A DNA stretch of 64,000 bases from Saccharum officinarum (lineage: Eukaryota > Streptophyta > Magnoliopsida > Poales > Poaceae), in the NCBI GenBank assembly GCA_020631735.1, contig CM036199.1, positions 21,245,553 through 21,309,552 on the forward strand, read 5' to 3'. Position numbers and translations under genes: made by a program. The notes beneath the pieces are model-generated. The model worked only from the letters and a program-made list of their open reading frames with translations. It ran no database searches and was not told the DNA's origin. Positions 1 to 10,640 of this stretch are shown piece by piece (position 1 is the stretch's first letter; the number at the start of each line of letters is the position of its first letter).

Positions 1-461
1 GAATCACCCAAGCCTAAACATCGAAACCAAGATAGAAAACTGTTATTTTGAGCGATGAGATGTGAAAGATGTGAATGTTATGTATCATGGCGTCTGACAT
101 ATTAGATTATGGCAAGGTGACTGAAGTGGACGACACCTGAAATGAGCATGTACTAGACTGCCAGGGCAAAACTTCAGGATGCTAAAAAATATTCAATTGT
201 GCCAGTTGCGTTTACATCTAGAGTACTTACTACATGATCTAGAAAGGCACTAAACATTATCACAACATAAACATGAGCAAATTTGGTCATGGCTTTCAAT
301 GAGCAAATTAGTATCACGAACACAAACAAGGGTGACTCAGTAGTCATTACTACGGGAGCATGTTCATACACTGAATATTGTGAGTACAAGAACGCAAGCA
401 AGCTGTAAACATGAGTAAGAGACAGATTACTAAAGCTACAGCAAATAAAGTGCGCGTGTAC

Positions 462-884
462 CTTCTGCTTCTTCTTGAACTCCTCCCAGGTTACGGTGTG
501 CGTCTTGTTAAGGCTGGCCAGGCGCGCCGCATGCCACTCTGGAGAATGAAATGAACCGTCCGTCTGCGACGGCCCTCGTTAGCCAAAGTTCTTTTTCTTT
601 ATTTTTCACCCAAACTGAAAGTGGGATGATAGCCAAAATTCCTCAACGGCTGGAATCCTACTCTACCCTATAGAATTAGCGTACTAATAGGGCTGCGGAA
701 ATAATCAGATCAGGATGGATTGCGAGCCCGGAACTCGGAAGTGCGGATGGGAATCAGAGATCTGCTAGGGGAGAGGAAGGGGACCGACCATGCCGTCTTC
801 GGGGGCGTCGGCGGCGCCGGGCGCGCCGGATGAGGACCCCACCCTCGCCCGCTGCATCGCCTTGTACGCCTGGTTCTTCCCCAT
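462..884 (-). CDS. FAM133-like gene, exons 1-2 only (left copy, cut by window edge)
   Basis: Exon 1 (789-884) begins with the residues MGKNQAYKAMQRAR and exon 2 (462-563) ends with WEEFKKKQK. Both match the exons of the complete gene at 12943-15277, with the same splice sites. Exons 3-5 would lie to the left of base 1, outside the window. No coding difference from the other copy is visible in these two exons. The gene encodes a small, basic, probably nuclear protein of unknown function; see the full-length entry. Confidence 0.8.
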
Positions 885-1204
885 CTCTCCCTCGACGGCA
901 GGCCCGGCGAGACCAGATTGGAATCGGAAGGGGGAGGAGCCGGAGACGGAGCCGGGACCGGAGATCCCTTTCGTTTCTGCTGGTCTGGTGCGCGTCTCTC
1001 TGCCTGCCGTGACCGTGAGTTATGATTGGGTGGTTGGTGATAAGGAGGGACAGTGGCCATGGGGAAAAGGGCTTTTATCTTTGGGATCCCTTTATCTTTA
1101 TCGTCGCTAGGCGATTTAATCTCAGCCGTTGATGCTGCACTGCTGCAGTATTGCTGCTGTCTTACAAATTTATACATGACACAAGAAATCAACGATGTAT
1201 CGTA
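885..1204. other. Region upstream of the FAM133-like start (left copy)
   Basis: This is the 5' side of the minus-strand FAM133-like gene and should hold its 5' UTR and promoter. I see no convincing TATA box and no other gene. It ends where the GAGCATCTCCAACAG inverted-repeat element begins. Confidence 0.4.
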
Positions 1205-2334
1205 GAGCATCTCCAACAGCTTGGAAAATTTTGTTTGCCAAATCTTCGAGTTTGGCAACTCCCTAAATAATATGGCAAATGAAAAAAAAGGTCATTCTCC
1301 AACAGTTTCTCATAATTCACTTGGCAAAAGAAAAATTAGGCCCACAATCTTGTTTTTTTCCAGGAAACCAGTCTGTCGCGCTAATTCCTTTGCGCCGTGC
1401 ATCAGGCCAATAGTACTAGTAGATAGCAAATACCAATAACCAGCCGGCCAGTAGCATCATGCCGGCAAAAGCACGCAGCAATCTTTTACTCCCATGCTGG
1501 CAAAAACAAGCAGCAGGCAACAGCAAATCTGAAAACCACCACCATTCAGATCAGGCAATCTGCCATTCAGTAGCTGCCGACCAGTAGCTGAAAACCATTA
1601 CCAACAGTGCCATGCATCAGGCCAACCATGCAGTACACAAGAGCAGAATAATCTCGTATTCTAATGTCATTCTGCCCATCAGGTTCTCATGAATCATGAA
1701 TCGTTAACAATGCAAACATGGGTGTATGCCCGCATAGCAGCAGCAAAATTACAGAAGCCAGCAGCAGCCTACCCTAGCAGCCAACGTGGTCTCCCATGGA
1801 GTAGCAGTAGCAAACTCTGAATCTGAACCCTAGCAGCGGCCATGCAAAATCTACAGGACCCTATTTCGGCAAACACAAAACCATAGCTCGGCCATCAGAG
1901 CAGCAAGCAGCGCAAGGACATAGCGCAGGAAGGGTTCAACACCATCGCAGAATCCCCTGGATCGCCAGCGTCGTCGTCGTGGATCGCTGGCGTGGTCGTC
2001 TTCGTGGATCGCTGGCGTCATCGTACTCCTGGATCATTGGCATCGTCGTCTTCGTGGATTTGCGAGCGGACCTTGTCTCCCGGCGCGACGTCGCGTGGTA
2101 GAACTCGCGGGAAGAACCGCGCGAGGCTTCACGCGCGCGAAGAGGCGACGGCGCGCAATGGGAGTCAGAATGCGCAGCGCCTCTCCACTCGCAAATATGC
2201 CAAGCTGATGAGTCTTTTTCCCAAGTTGCCAAAGATGGGTAGTTGGGATGGGTAATTGTTGGAGACTAATTTTTCTCAATTTGCCAAAAAAAATTAGGAT
2301 GGGGAGTTGGGATGGGTAATTGTTGGAGTTGCTC
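1205..2334. mobile_element. 1.13-kb PIF/Harbinger-like inverted-repeat element (left copy)
   Basis: The element starts GAGCATCTCCAACAG and ends with the inverted form TTGTTGGAGTTGCTC. Flanking triplets are GTA on the left and TTA on the right, compatible with a TWA target site with one change. It has no transposase, so it is non-autonomous. Inside, 1960-2060 hold about four degenerate copies of a roughly 24-bp unit containing GTGGATCGCTGGCGT, and near the right end the string GGGATGGGTAATTGTTGGAG occurs twice. The same element lies at 15599-16731. Confidence 0.65.
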
Positions 2335-4188
2335 TTAGTATCTATTTTCGTGGATAGGCTTTCTACGGTATAGCAAAGCTCGAGCAAAAATACAATATAT
2401 GATATCAGAGATGTGGGTGCATCCGTACATTTAGCAAAGTTCAAGCAAAAATAAAATATATGAAATCAGAGCTGGGACGAGCTGGGGCCTGGGGTACATT
2501 TAAGGGCTTGTTTAGCATAACTCTAGCTCCTAGGTCTAGGTTAGATCTCTACTTATAGAGTAAATTAAAGTAATATATAGATATTTATATTTAGTCTAAA
2601 CTAAAAACAATTCATCTAAATGCTCTGGGCCTAATAACAGCTCAAGAAATCTGCAGTATTTTTGAAGCCGGAGTACCACCAAAAGATGACCAAGTTATTG
2701 GGGTGGAGTGTTCTTCTTTTTATTTATATATGGGTCAAAAAAAACAGAGCCTGCTTTAAATTTTAGCATGCAAACTCCATCTTTGACGTGGAAATATATT
2801 TTGGTGGGTGTCAAGGTATTTGTTAGATTTCATCTCACGGCTAACTCAACTAGATATATTTTTGCTCCTAATAACCTTTTTAAGAAGATTTATTAGAGCA
2901 CCCTGAATGTGAGCTAATATTGTCATATGCTTCAACTAAAATCTGCATACCACGTAGGCAAGGAATACGTGAGGTCATTCATTTCGCAAAGCAGGTCTAC
3001 ACCCTATCAGAAAAATAACTCTTTTTTTAGATGCTTTATTTGTTTAGCCTCACATCTCTAGAGAACGCCTGACGAGGACTTAACAAATTCTGCCACAACG
3101 GGTGTTCTAGCGGTGTCTTCAAGCTTTTGTCGAAGAAGGCAATGACTACCTCTGCAAGCTACTATGACATTTTGTGAAACCACTAGAGGTAGAGAAGGTG
3201 ATTTAACTCCCATCCATTGTGGAGCGTTGGAGCTAGCCTTAGCCTACTAAAGGATTGTAAACGTCAAACATCGGATGCCCCCGTGGGCTCATCTAGTTAC
3301 ATGAGTTGTAGTCTTAAAGGGGTTTCGTGTCACTTTTTCTCATGAGCTGAAAACAGTGTAGACAACTTTAATTCACCATAAAACCTTCTCATATCTCCTA
3401 TGCCACACAACTTATTAATTGCCCATAAAACTCTCATAAAAACTCTATTAAGGTCGACCTTATAGCTATGTTCCCTTTCATAAAGGAAACCCCAACCTTA
3501 CCCCAAAAGCCAATCTCAAGGCTTCAGAGGAAAAAGATCGACCAAATCCTTTGTTCCAATGCCCTCTTCTACGTGCTCTCCGCGGCTAGGGTTTTCGTTG
3601 ATATTCCTTGGGCTAGGGTTTTTGAAGCTGAAGCCTGAAGGCACAAAACCCCGGTAAAAGGTATCAGAACAGGACAGATATTTTTCTCAAGGATAAACAT
3701 TTACTAAGATCAGTGCTTTCGTCCAAGATCACCTTCACCGTATTCGTGTGCTCAACCATCACCACTAAAAAGCAGATTTGGAGAGACAACAAATCGAAGT
3801 CATTCTTATTCAAATAGCATGAAATTTATCCAGATACTTATTTGATGCCCATACTTTTCTTCAGACTATAGATGAAAGATTTGTACAGCCCGCCTAACTT
3901 AATCTCATTTTCATGGCAACCGTTTGAAATTTAAGTTGCCATTTCAGACAGAACTCCTAACCTAAGATCGGTGGTACCGGGACTAACTGTATAAATGAAT
4001 ATCTTTCAACAACAGGCTATGCTACAGGATACAGATTTCTCCGCAGCCGCCAGTCAGAACAAAAAGAATGACCATCCTGCTTAGTGACTTTGCATGAAAC
4101 TGCCAGGAACTAGCTTTGTTATGTGAGGTCCCTTCAAAAAGAATGGACCCCGAGTTTTAACAGCCAAGAATGTGGCTGCTATTCCAAA
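2335..4188. other. Intergenic region with one short MITE (left copy)
   Basis: There is no gene. A 128-bp insert at 2504-2631 begins GGGCTTGTTTAG, ends CTGGGCC and is flanked by TAA on both sides, which fits a small Tourist-like MITE. The remainder is AT-rich and non-coding; the last few hundred bases before 4189 probably include the LETM1 3' UTR. Confidence 0.5.
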
Positions 4189-4951
4189 TCATCGTGCAGT
4201 TTCTTCATGTTCATTGTTTTCCTCTGTTTGTGACGCCAGCTCACAATGTCTTCCACAAGGATATTCCCTTCTGTTAGGCATATAAAAAAGGCTTAGTGAT
4301 ATAGCAGAATAGAAGAAACAATTTATGCTTTTGATCAATATGATAGACTGGGATGTTGAATGTAAGCACCGTTGTCTTTAGAAAGATTGTTGATAAGCTC
4401 CTGGACGCCTTCTGCTCCTATGGTGTCTTTGAGATAATTTGCAGCTGCAGCTACCTCTTCAGGAGTCACCTTGCCATCACGGTCCCTAAAAAAAGAACAC
4501 ATTGAAGGGTGGCAAAACATTATGAAAGGAACAATGCGCAAGCGTGACCATGAAATTCAAGTGTGTTGCACTAGTTATAACATGGATATATGACTGCAAT
4601 GTTGCAACTAATAGGTTTTTAAGACTAACCATCTAAATCAAATTCTAACCTAGGTGTGTGCATCAACAAGGCCAAATCTTAGTTTCTCATCATCTCCCTC
4701 TCCCAGTCCTGCCATATGGTTTATATTTCCTTTGATTTGAATTTTTATCACCTCTTGGTGCAACTATCTTTTTTATTAGAAAACCGTTAAAGAAATATAA
4801 CCAAGAAACTTCACAAGCAACAAAGCATATCTAAATGATTCGAAATAAAAGCATGCACAAAAGCTTACCTATCCAGCAGCTGCCAGCGATTGCCAATTCG
4901 AGCATCAACATCATCAATCTCCTTTTCTAACTTTTGAAGCATAGCATCAAC
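4189..4951 (-). pseudogene. LETM1-like 3' end, exons 12-14 (left copy, truncated, frameshifted)
   Basis: Exon 12 (4869-4951) and exon 13 (4370-4485) match the complete LETM1-like gene exactly in length and splice sites, including the EF-hand loop. The last exon (4189-4270) is 82 bp instead of 83: one base is missing near 4240 compared with the other copy, so the final residues are read out of frame and the normal stop is bypassed. Exons 1-11 are absent because the sequence stops at the N gap. The lesion lies among other single-base indels near a contig end, so a sequencing error is as likely as real decay. Confidence 0.8.
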
Positions 4952-5222
4952 CTGAAACGCAGAAAGAAAATCACCAACAAATAGCCTCACTACGTAACCA
5001 ATATAAAAACTCGAAGCATAATATCAGAACAGTGTGTGCATATTTTCATCATATACTTCTAAACAGATGAAGTTGACTAAATAGTCAGAAGTGACTAGTA
5101 CATAGCCCATATCTTCTATAGAAGCATATAATATTCTCTTGTTTCTACTTGTCAATAGGAAGTTTATTAACAACTACTACTGCTGCTAGAAAGATGTTCA
5201 TTAGTGTTTATTAACTTGCTTT

Positions 5223-5322
5223 NNNNNNNNNNNNNNNNNNNNNNNNNNNNNNNNNNNNNNNNNNNNNNNNNNNNNNNNNNNNNNNNNNNNNNNNNNNNNN
5301 NNNNNNNNNNNNNNNNNNNNNN
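5223..5322. other. Assembly gap, 100 N
   Basis: A run of exactly 100 N, the conventional size for a gap of unknown length. It cuts the left copy inside a LETM1 intron, immediately after the point matching base 19624 in the other copy. Confidence 0.99.
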
Positions 5323-7273
5323 GCATTGCGCTGCGGAGATGTCGTAAGGTTGCGTCCACGACCATCGCGGATGATAGCGAGCCGCAGGCCCGCTTCTGCG
5401 CCATCGATGGACACGTTCCGCTGTATGATGCAGGCGATTTAACACTAGGGCACAGTAGTTAATCTTGCTTGATCGGCAAGTGCGGTTCACTGTCACGCGC
5501 CAGCATTAGAATGTTAGGTGGTCACTATTTTGTAATCCTACGTATTTTCCAATCGATTAGTAGCTCTGCACACTGGCCGTCGAGGGTGGAACGGAGATGG
5601 CATAGTTTAGTGCAACAACCGACCATCTGTTTGGCGACCTTGGCTTACAAAAATAGTACAAAATATACGCCCATCGTGGAGCAGCTCAACGACACCTGAC
5701 CTGATCAGCTCAGCTCATCAGCTCACTCAGCCTAAAAAGCCTTTGCCTAACAGGCACAACTTTCTGCTTCTGTCAAGAACCACCAGTTTGTGAGACTTTG
5801 AGGGTTCCTCCGGCCGTTCCCGCCGGCTGCCGGTGCCAAGTCCCCGTCGTCCCGTACCGGGAGCTGGAGGCCCTGGCATCTGGCAAGTGGCGGCTCCATC
5901 AGTTGCCGGTTTCAGCGGGGTACACATGAGGGGTGTTGATGTGTGCGTGTGATATCGATCCGGTTAGCTTTCCTTTCTTTCATCTTCAGGTCTGAAATGA
6001 AAACGCCTGAAGGCGACCGCGTTCAGCCAGTGATCCCAAACAGGTCGCGGTCCGAGCTCCAGAGCAGCTGTCTGCAAGGCTAGTGCCCGGCCACTAGGCG
6101 TCATGCCCCGCACGTAACCCGCCGTAAATCGTCAAAGCTGGCATGATTGGGGTTAAATTTCCTCGACGAAGCGCGTCGAAATCAGTGGAGTTTTCGGTAC
6201 AGGAGTAGGAGACCGGCAATAATGCAGATGTTTCGGGGCGGTCTCATTGAAATTACTTGCCCTCCTTTTGCTTTTCAGACCGCTAATGAAAGGTTGGATT
6301 ATTTGCCTCCGTAAAAGAGGAAACTTGGGCTTGGAGTGAACTTTGCCTCGTTGTCACGTAAGATCTCAAGAAGCCGAGAGAGTTTATCCAAGCCGAGCAA
6401 GGTCATCGGTGTCCAAGTGCCACTGCAGAAAACCAAAGTCTGTATGTACTCTTACGGTTTTACCTCAACTGAAGGGCAGGGGCAACCAAATGCCCCACAC
6501 ACAGGGGGGGACACTGAGCCTTGTCACTGTCAAGACGTTAATCATGATAGCTCAGTGGTTAGTCCGATTTGTTTCTGATAGGTCACGGAGTTAGCTGATG
6601 TGTATGTTTGTTCTTTATTGAAAAAAAAATGATTTTGCTGATTCCATGCTGTCTTTCTCAAACTAACTTTGAGAAAAGAAGGTTCGAGCATAAGAGTGTA
6701 CAACGGCATAGTAGCTGAAAACATGGATAGGAACAAGCCCGAATGTTATGGGAGAGCCCACTGAAAAAAGGCCCATATGTACAACGGTAGTCGCTTCCCT
6801 GAATGCTGGCTCTTCAGTTACAGTATTACCAGTTTCGCCCGAAATTAAAATTACAGGTAGGGTTCATCAACTGACATTCCAGAATCCCGGTTCCAAGTAC
6901 AGGACGCAGCCCGAACGGCCAAACAAGATCATATCAAATACGCCACTCAAATCTCTTCTCTCGACATAAATTCAGGCTCAACGTGCAGCTTATGTTCAGA
7001 TCTCGTCAGAAATTCAGACTACTCGATCGCAAGAGAGGGAGGTGATTGGACTGCAATTTTACATACATAAATAATTATATGATATGATAGCATTACAAAT
7101 ATGATATTACAGAGCCACATAATAGTAATAACAATAAACCAATAAACGAATCACAGCATCACATCCCATCCCCACACATAGTTCTATCAGTAGAACAGCA
7201 CTCGACGCTTGATTTCCCTTCCAAAAACCCATGGTTCTCAGTTCAATTTCCCGCAGGCCGATGGCACCATCCT
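5323..7273. other. No recognisable gene
   Basis: About 1.95 kb between the gap and the membrane-protein gene. The first 100 bp have a minus-strand reading frame containing SIDGAEAGLRLAIIRDGRG that runs into the gap; it looks coding-like but I do not recognise it, and it could be the end of an exon. The rest has only short frames of low credibility. The last few hundred bases before 7274 probably contain the 3' UTR of the downstream minus-strand gene. Confidence 0.4.
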
Positions 7274-7858
7274 TCAGACCTGGAAGGGCCAGGGCCAGGT
7301 GCCGGCGCCGCCGTCCTCGCCGCCGACCTTGGCGCTGCGGCGCATCGGGTTGCCGCCGCACTCCCTGTCGACGTAGACGTAGTACCTGAGCACGAAGGCG
7401 AGCGCGAGCGCGACCCACTCGAGGCAGAAGATGGCGACGCCGAGGCCGCCGACCATGCGGAGGATGACGGCGCCGTCCTCCTCGCGGACATACGACCTGA
7501 GCCCGTCGGAGAGGAACTCCGCGGTGCGGGAGAAGGCGAGCACGGCGGCGGCGCCCTGCAGGATGGAGACGACGACGGTGGCCGACATGTGGACGGTGTA
7601 ACAGCGGCCCCGCGGCGGGTCGGGCGCCGCGATGACGGCGCACCCGGCCACGGCGGCCGCCACGGTGAGCGCGTGCAGCAGGATGAGGAGGAAGCCGTCC
7701 ACGGAGGGCACGAGGCGGAGCGAGAGCGTCAGGAAGCCGCACCCGGAGGCGCAGCCCAGGATGAGGTAGTTGGAGACGAGGAACGCGCGGCGCGCGCGGC
7801 GGTGCTGCGGGGACGCCGAGTCCCTCGCCGGGGGCGCGATCACCGAGAGGCCGCCCAT
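7274..7858 (-). CDS. Four-transmembrane integral membrane protein, family not identified
   Basis: A single-exon, GC-rich frame of 194 aa. The start MGGLSVIAPP is the first ATG in frame and leaves a basic patch (HRRARR) before the first hydrophobic segment. Four hydrophobic stretches are visible at about residues 26-47, 54-78, 90-110 and 131-160, with short loops, a CxxxC near residue 36 and a hydrophilic C-terminus ending PWPFQV. The layout (short N-tail, four helices, no obvious catalytic motif) resembles small plant membrane proteins of unknown function. Longer Arg/Pro-rich frames over the same DNA are by-products of its GC-rich codon use. That it is a gene is well supported by codon bias and regular hydrophobic pattern; function is unknown. 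Confidence 0.75.
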   Translation of the reverse strand: MGGLSVIAPPARDSASPQHRRARRAFLVSNYLILGCASGCGFLTLSLRLVPSVDGFLLILLHALTVAAAVAGCAVIAAPDPPRGRCYTVHMSATVVVSILQGAAAVLAFSRTAEFLSDGLRSYVREEDGAVILRMVGGLGVAIFCLEWVALALAFVLRYYVYVDRECGGNPMRRSAKVGGEDGGAGTWPWPFQV

Positions 7859-8271
7859 GGTGACGAGGGAGCGCGTAGAGGAGGGAGGATGGATGGGAGG
7901 CGCGTGTCGCGTGGGGCTTGCCGGCGCGAGGAGAGGAGAGTGGAGGAGGGCAGTGGAGTGAGGTGAGGAGGAACGGCGTGGCGGAGAGGTTTAAATGGGG
8001 TCGAGGCATTGGATTCGATCGTTTGAGGAGGAGACGGGGACGAGGGCGCCCGGGCAAGGCGACGCGCGCAACGGCTAGTTTGGAAAGCGAGTGACTAGCC
8101 GGCCGTTGGAGGCGCGCGGCCAGGTTGGCTTTGCCGTGGCGTGGACTGGAGCGCGCCGGGCCCGCATGTCGGTCGCGACGCCACGCAGCAGGGATCTTCC
8201 CGTTGCTTGTTCTCTGCACACCGACAGCTTCTCGTGGGCCCGCTTCGGAATTCGGAAAAGAGAAGCTTCTC
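7859..8271. promoter_or_regulatory. Upstream region of the four-TM gene
   Basis: GC-rich DNA directly 5' of the minus-strand start. A weak TATA-like GTTTAAAT lies near 7989-7996 on the reverse strand, about 130 bp before the start codon. It is bounded upstream by a nested MITE. The promoter assignment is by position only. Confidence 0.35.
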
Positions 8272-8757
8272 GGGCCTGTTTAGCTCATGCAACCAAAAAA
8301 AAGTTTGCACAGTACCCGTCACATCGAATCTTGCGGCATATGCATTGAGTACTAAATGTAGACGAAAGAAAAAACTAATTACACAGTTTAATTGTAAATC
8401 ACAAGACAAATCTTTTGAGCCTAATTAGTCTATGATTGTACATAAATTGCCAAATAAAACGAAAGTGCTACAGTAGCCAAACCCAAACTTTTTCACCAAG
8501 GGTGTGTTCACTTCGCGAAAAGTAGGTGAAAAGTTACTGTAGCATCTTTTCGTTGTTATTTGGCAAAATTTGTCCAATCATGGACTAACTAGGCTCAAAA
8601 GATTTGTCCCGACATTTACAGACAAACTATGCAATTAGTTATCTTTTTACCTATATTTAATGCTCCATGCATGCGTCGAAAGATTTGATGTGATGAGTGG
8701 AAGAGGAAATATTTTGGGTTGGGATGGGGAAGTGAACAAGGCCCAACTAAACAACCC
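8272..8757. mobile_element. Tourist-like MITE interrupted by a second one
   Basis: The outer element begins GGGCCTGTTTAGCTC and ends AACTAAACAACCC, the inverted form of its start. It carries the familiar Tourist internal string TGAGCCTAATTAGTC. Between 8500 and 8744 a second element is inserted in opposite orientation; it begins GGGTGTGTTCACTTCG and ends GAAGTGAACAAGGCCC. The outer element resumes only for its last 13 bp. Both lack coding capacity. Confidence 0.75.
8500..8744. mobile_element. Inner Tourist-like MITE
   Basis: A 245-bp insert with terminal inverted repeats (GTGTTCACTTC and its inverse GAAGTGAACA) located almost at the end of another MITE of the same superfamily. It contains AGGCTCAAAAGATTTGTC, the inverse of the outer element's internal sequence, showing that the two are related and oppositely oriented. 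Confidence 0.7.
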
Positions 8758-9109
8758 TTGTTTTGCCAGTTGAGCCAATTCATACGCCGCTTTATCTGTT
8801 CTCTACTCCATCAAAGCCGATGACACTTCCTGCTTTGCAATCATGCAGCCATTGTTTACAGTCCGTCAAGATGGTCTCTCGATTGCACAAATCGTATACT
8901 GGGGATCCGAGCAAAACAAAGTGTTATCTACATAATCACAAATCCTCGTTTTTTTTGTAATAAGGTAAACACAGCCCTCGTTGCTAATTTATCCAAAAGG
9001 AAACCGGTGCGATTAGCTTGTTTTTGATTTGGAGATGGTAATAATAATCATCACTGTTAACTATCCAAAATACTCATGTAATTATCCAAGCTGAACACGG
9101 CTGAGAAGA

Positions 9110-9515
9110 TTAAGGCCACATTTGACACAACTCAAGTGAATCTTCTTAAAATCCGCTCTCACAAGAAATGGATGCTGGATAGAGTTGAAAATACTAGCTT
9201 CTCCTAGCTTCCTCCCTCCTATTTACTATGAGAATTGTTTTATCAAACATTTTTCTAAAATAACTTTTGTTTCACCAGTGAAGCAGAGCCGTACGACCTA
9301 AACGTTAGGCTTTAGCTTCTTAAACATGACTTCGAAGATTAATACCACATTTGGTACAACTCTCATAGGGAGGGAGAGCCGCATGGTGTTAAAAATAGTA
9401 GCTTCTCCTATCTTCCTCTCTCCTATCCTATGAAAATTGTTTTACCGAACCTTTTTCTCAGACAACTTCAACTCCACTGCGGCCTAAATGTTAGGCGTTA
9501 GCTTCCTGACATTGC
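9110..9515. repeat. Two diverged direct copies of a roughly 200-bp repeat
   Basis: The first copy (about 9110-9312) and second copy (about 9337-9510) share CACATTTG-ACAACTC, TAGCTTCTCCTA, TTCCTCCCTCCTAT / TTCCTCTCTCCTAT, ATTGTTTTA and CCTAAACGTTAGGC / CCTAAATGTTAGGC in the same order. They are diverged and carry no coding frame; probably a dimer of an old MITE. Confidence 0.55.
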
Positions 9516-9557
9516 AGAGTGGCAGTTGATCAATCCAGGGATACACGTAACATGTCG

Positions 9558-9952
9558 TGCTGACTTTTTTGTTTTTTTAATTATTTTTTCATAAATAATA
9601 TTCACATTTATATCTAGGAGACCTATTTTCAAATTTGGACCCTAGGGATCGGCGCCACAAGCCATGGCGACTATCAATGAGGCCTGAGTGGTGTGGCGGG
9701 ACGACGTGGCACTAACACGGAGCTTCTAATTTGAACTCAGCGCCAAGATTCATGGCGACTCCACGTTGTGCTGCTACGCCACCCAGGCCTTGACGCTCGG
9801 TGGTAGCCACTATATATGGTCTATGGCGTTGAGGCATGTTACCTCGGCGCCATAATCTTTGGCACTGATCCCTAGGTCCAAATTCGAAAATAAATCTCCC
9901 CAGACATGTAAATTTAAGCATTTAAAAAAAAGTTTAAAAACAAAAATTGGCA
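9558..9952. mobile_element. Foldback MITE of about 395 bp
   Basis: Long imperfect inverted arms are visible. The left arm has TGCTGACTTTTTTG followed by AAATTTGGACCCTAGGGATC; the right arm has the inverse, GATCCCTAGGTCCAAATT ending with ACAAAAATTGGCA. The centre is GC-richer with repeated GGCGCC and ATGGCG motifs. I see no clear target-site duplication, so boundaries are approximate and the superfamily is unassigned. Confidence 0.55.
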
Positions 9953-9964
9953 TAGGTAGCCCAC

Positions 9965-10260
9965 AGGAACGAAGAAAAGACTATTGCACTTCCACAAAAC
10001 AAAACAAAACAAAACAAAACAAAAGTGATGACTGATGAATGCTAGGCCCAAAATAGGTGAAAGAAAAAGATGGAGAAAAAAACTATGGCACTTCCACAAA
10101 ACAAAACAAAAGTGATAACTGATGAATGCTATTAGCCCCAAAATAGGTGAAAGAAAAAGAACCATTGCGCTTCCAAAACAAAAGACCACAAGTGGTGACC
10201 GATGAATGCTACTAGGCCCAGAACAGGACCGACTAAAATGAATTATTCCAGAACAGGAAT
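9965..10260. repeat. Three diverged tandem units with (CAAAA)n tracts
   Basis: Units starting near 9981, 10083 and 10163 share the order: short start CTATTGCACTTCC (or variant), a CAAAA tract of variable length, TGATGAATGCTA, then CCAAAATAGGTGAAAG. The CAAAA tract shortens from five to fewer copies. Non-coding. Confidence 0.6.
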
Positions 10261-10361
10261 GAAAAAAAACAAAGAATATGACTGATAGATGCAGACCCAG
10301 AACAGAACAGGAACGAAAAAAAATGCAGGAAGAAAAAAATAAAAAAAAAATAAAAAATAAA

Positions 10362-10435
10362 TGTGTGAGCCCAGGTTCGAACTGGGGACCTTTAGTGTGT
10401 GAGACTAACGTGATAACCAACTACACCACCCAGAC
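10362..10435 (-). tRNA. tRNA-Val (anticodon CAC)
   Basis: Read on the minus strand, the sequence folds as a standard 74-nt tRNA. The acceptor strand is GTCTGGG. The A box includes GGTGTAGTTGGTTATC, the anticodon stem-loop is TTAGT-CTCACAC-ACTAA with anticodon CAC, and the T arm is CCCAG-TTCGAAC-CTGGG. The 3' acceptor strand CTCACAC leaves one C-C mismatch at the third acceptor pair. There is no intron. A run of T-rich sequence follows immediately on the minus strand, suitable as a Pol III terminator. It would decode GUG valine codons. The acceptor mismatch leaves open whether it is fully functional. Confidence 0.85.
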
Positions 10436-10484
10436 ATCTGTGCTAAGTGTAAGTACATTCATTTACTTGAGTTTTGTTTACCCT

Positions 10485-10640
10485 ATTCTGAAAGAGAGGC
10501 TTCCTCTGGTGGATTCTGGAGATTCTTTGTGTTGTTATTTTGGAAATATTTAATATGGAGCTAATCTGAAAGAGAGGCTTCCTCAGGTGGATTCTGGAGT
10601 TTTTTTTGTGTTGTTAATTTGGAAAGATTAATATGGAGGA
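10485..10640. repeat. 78-bp tandem duplication
   Basis: The string CTGAAAGAGAGGCTTCCTC occurs at about 10488 and 10567; each copy is followed by GGTGGATTCTGGAG, then TTTGTGTTGTTA and AATATGGAG. The two units are adjacent and differ by a few bases. Nothing coding is visible. Confidence 0.75.

Larger units (their letters stand above)
1..5222. repeat. Near-identical copy of 14394-19622 (left copy)
   Basis: Base 1 matches base 14394, and the two stretches stay collinear to base 5222, where an N gap begins; the other copy continues uninterrupted past 19622. The copies differ by few substitutions (for example near 3270, 3450 and 3973) and by single-base indels, many in homopolymer runs: near 950, 1350, 2490, 4087, 4128, 4148, 4240 and 5144. 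Several indels cluster in the last kilobase before the gap. The segment includes exons of two genes and an inverted-repeat element with identical boundaries in both copies. I read it as a redundant haplotype or unmerged contig end; a recent true tandem duplication is the alternative. Confidence 0.95.

Noticed and set aside
3585..3640. CTAGGGTTT occurrences considered as telomere-like repeats
   Set aside because: Only two isolated, non-tandem occurrences; single CTAGGGTTT motifs are common in plant promoters.
5167..5496. Minus-strand frames running through the first gap
   Set aside because: They owe their length to the run of N; only the piece to the right of the gap could be real and it is not recognised.
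7107..8219. Long Arg/Pro-rich minus-strand frame of 370 codons
   Set aside because: It overlaps the 194-aa membrane-protein frame; its composition is what GC-rich codon use produces in a shifted frame, and the hydrophobic periodicity belongs to the shorter frame.
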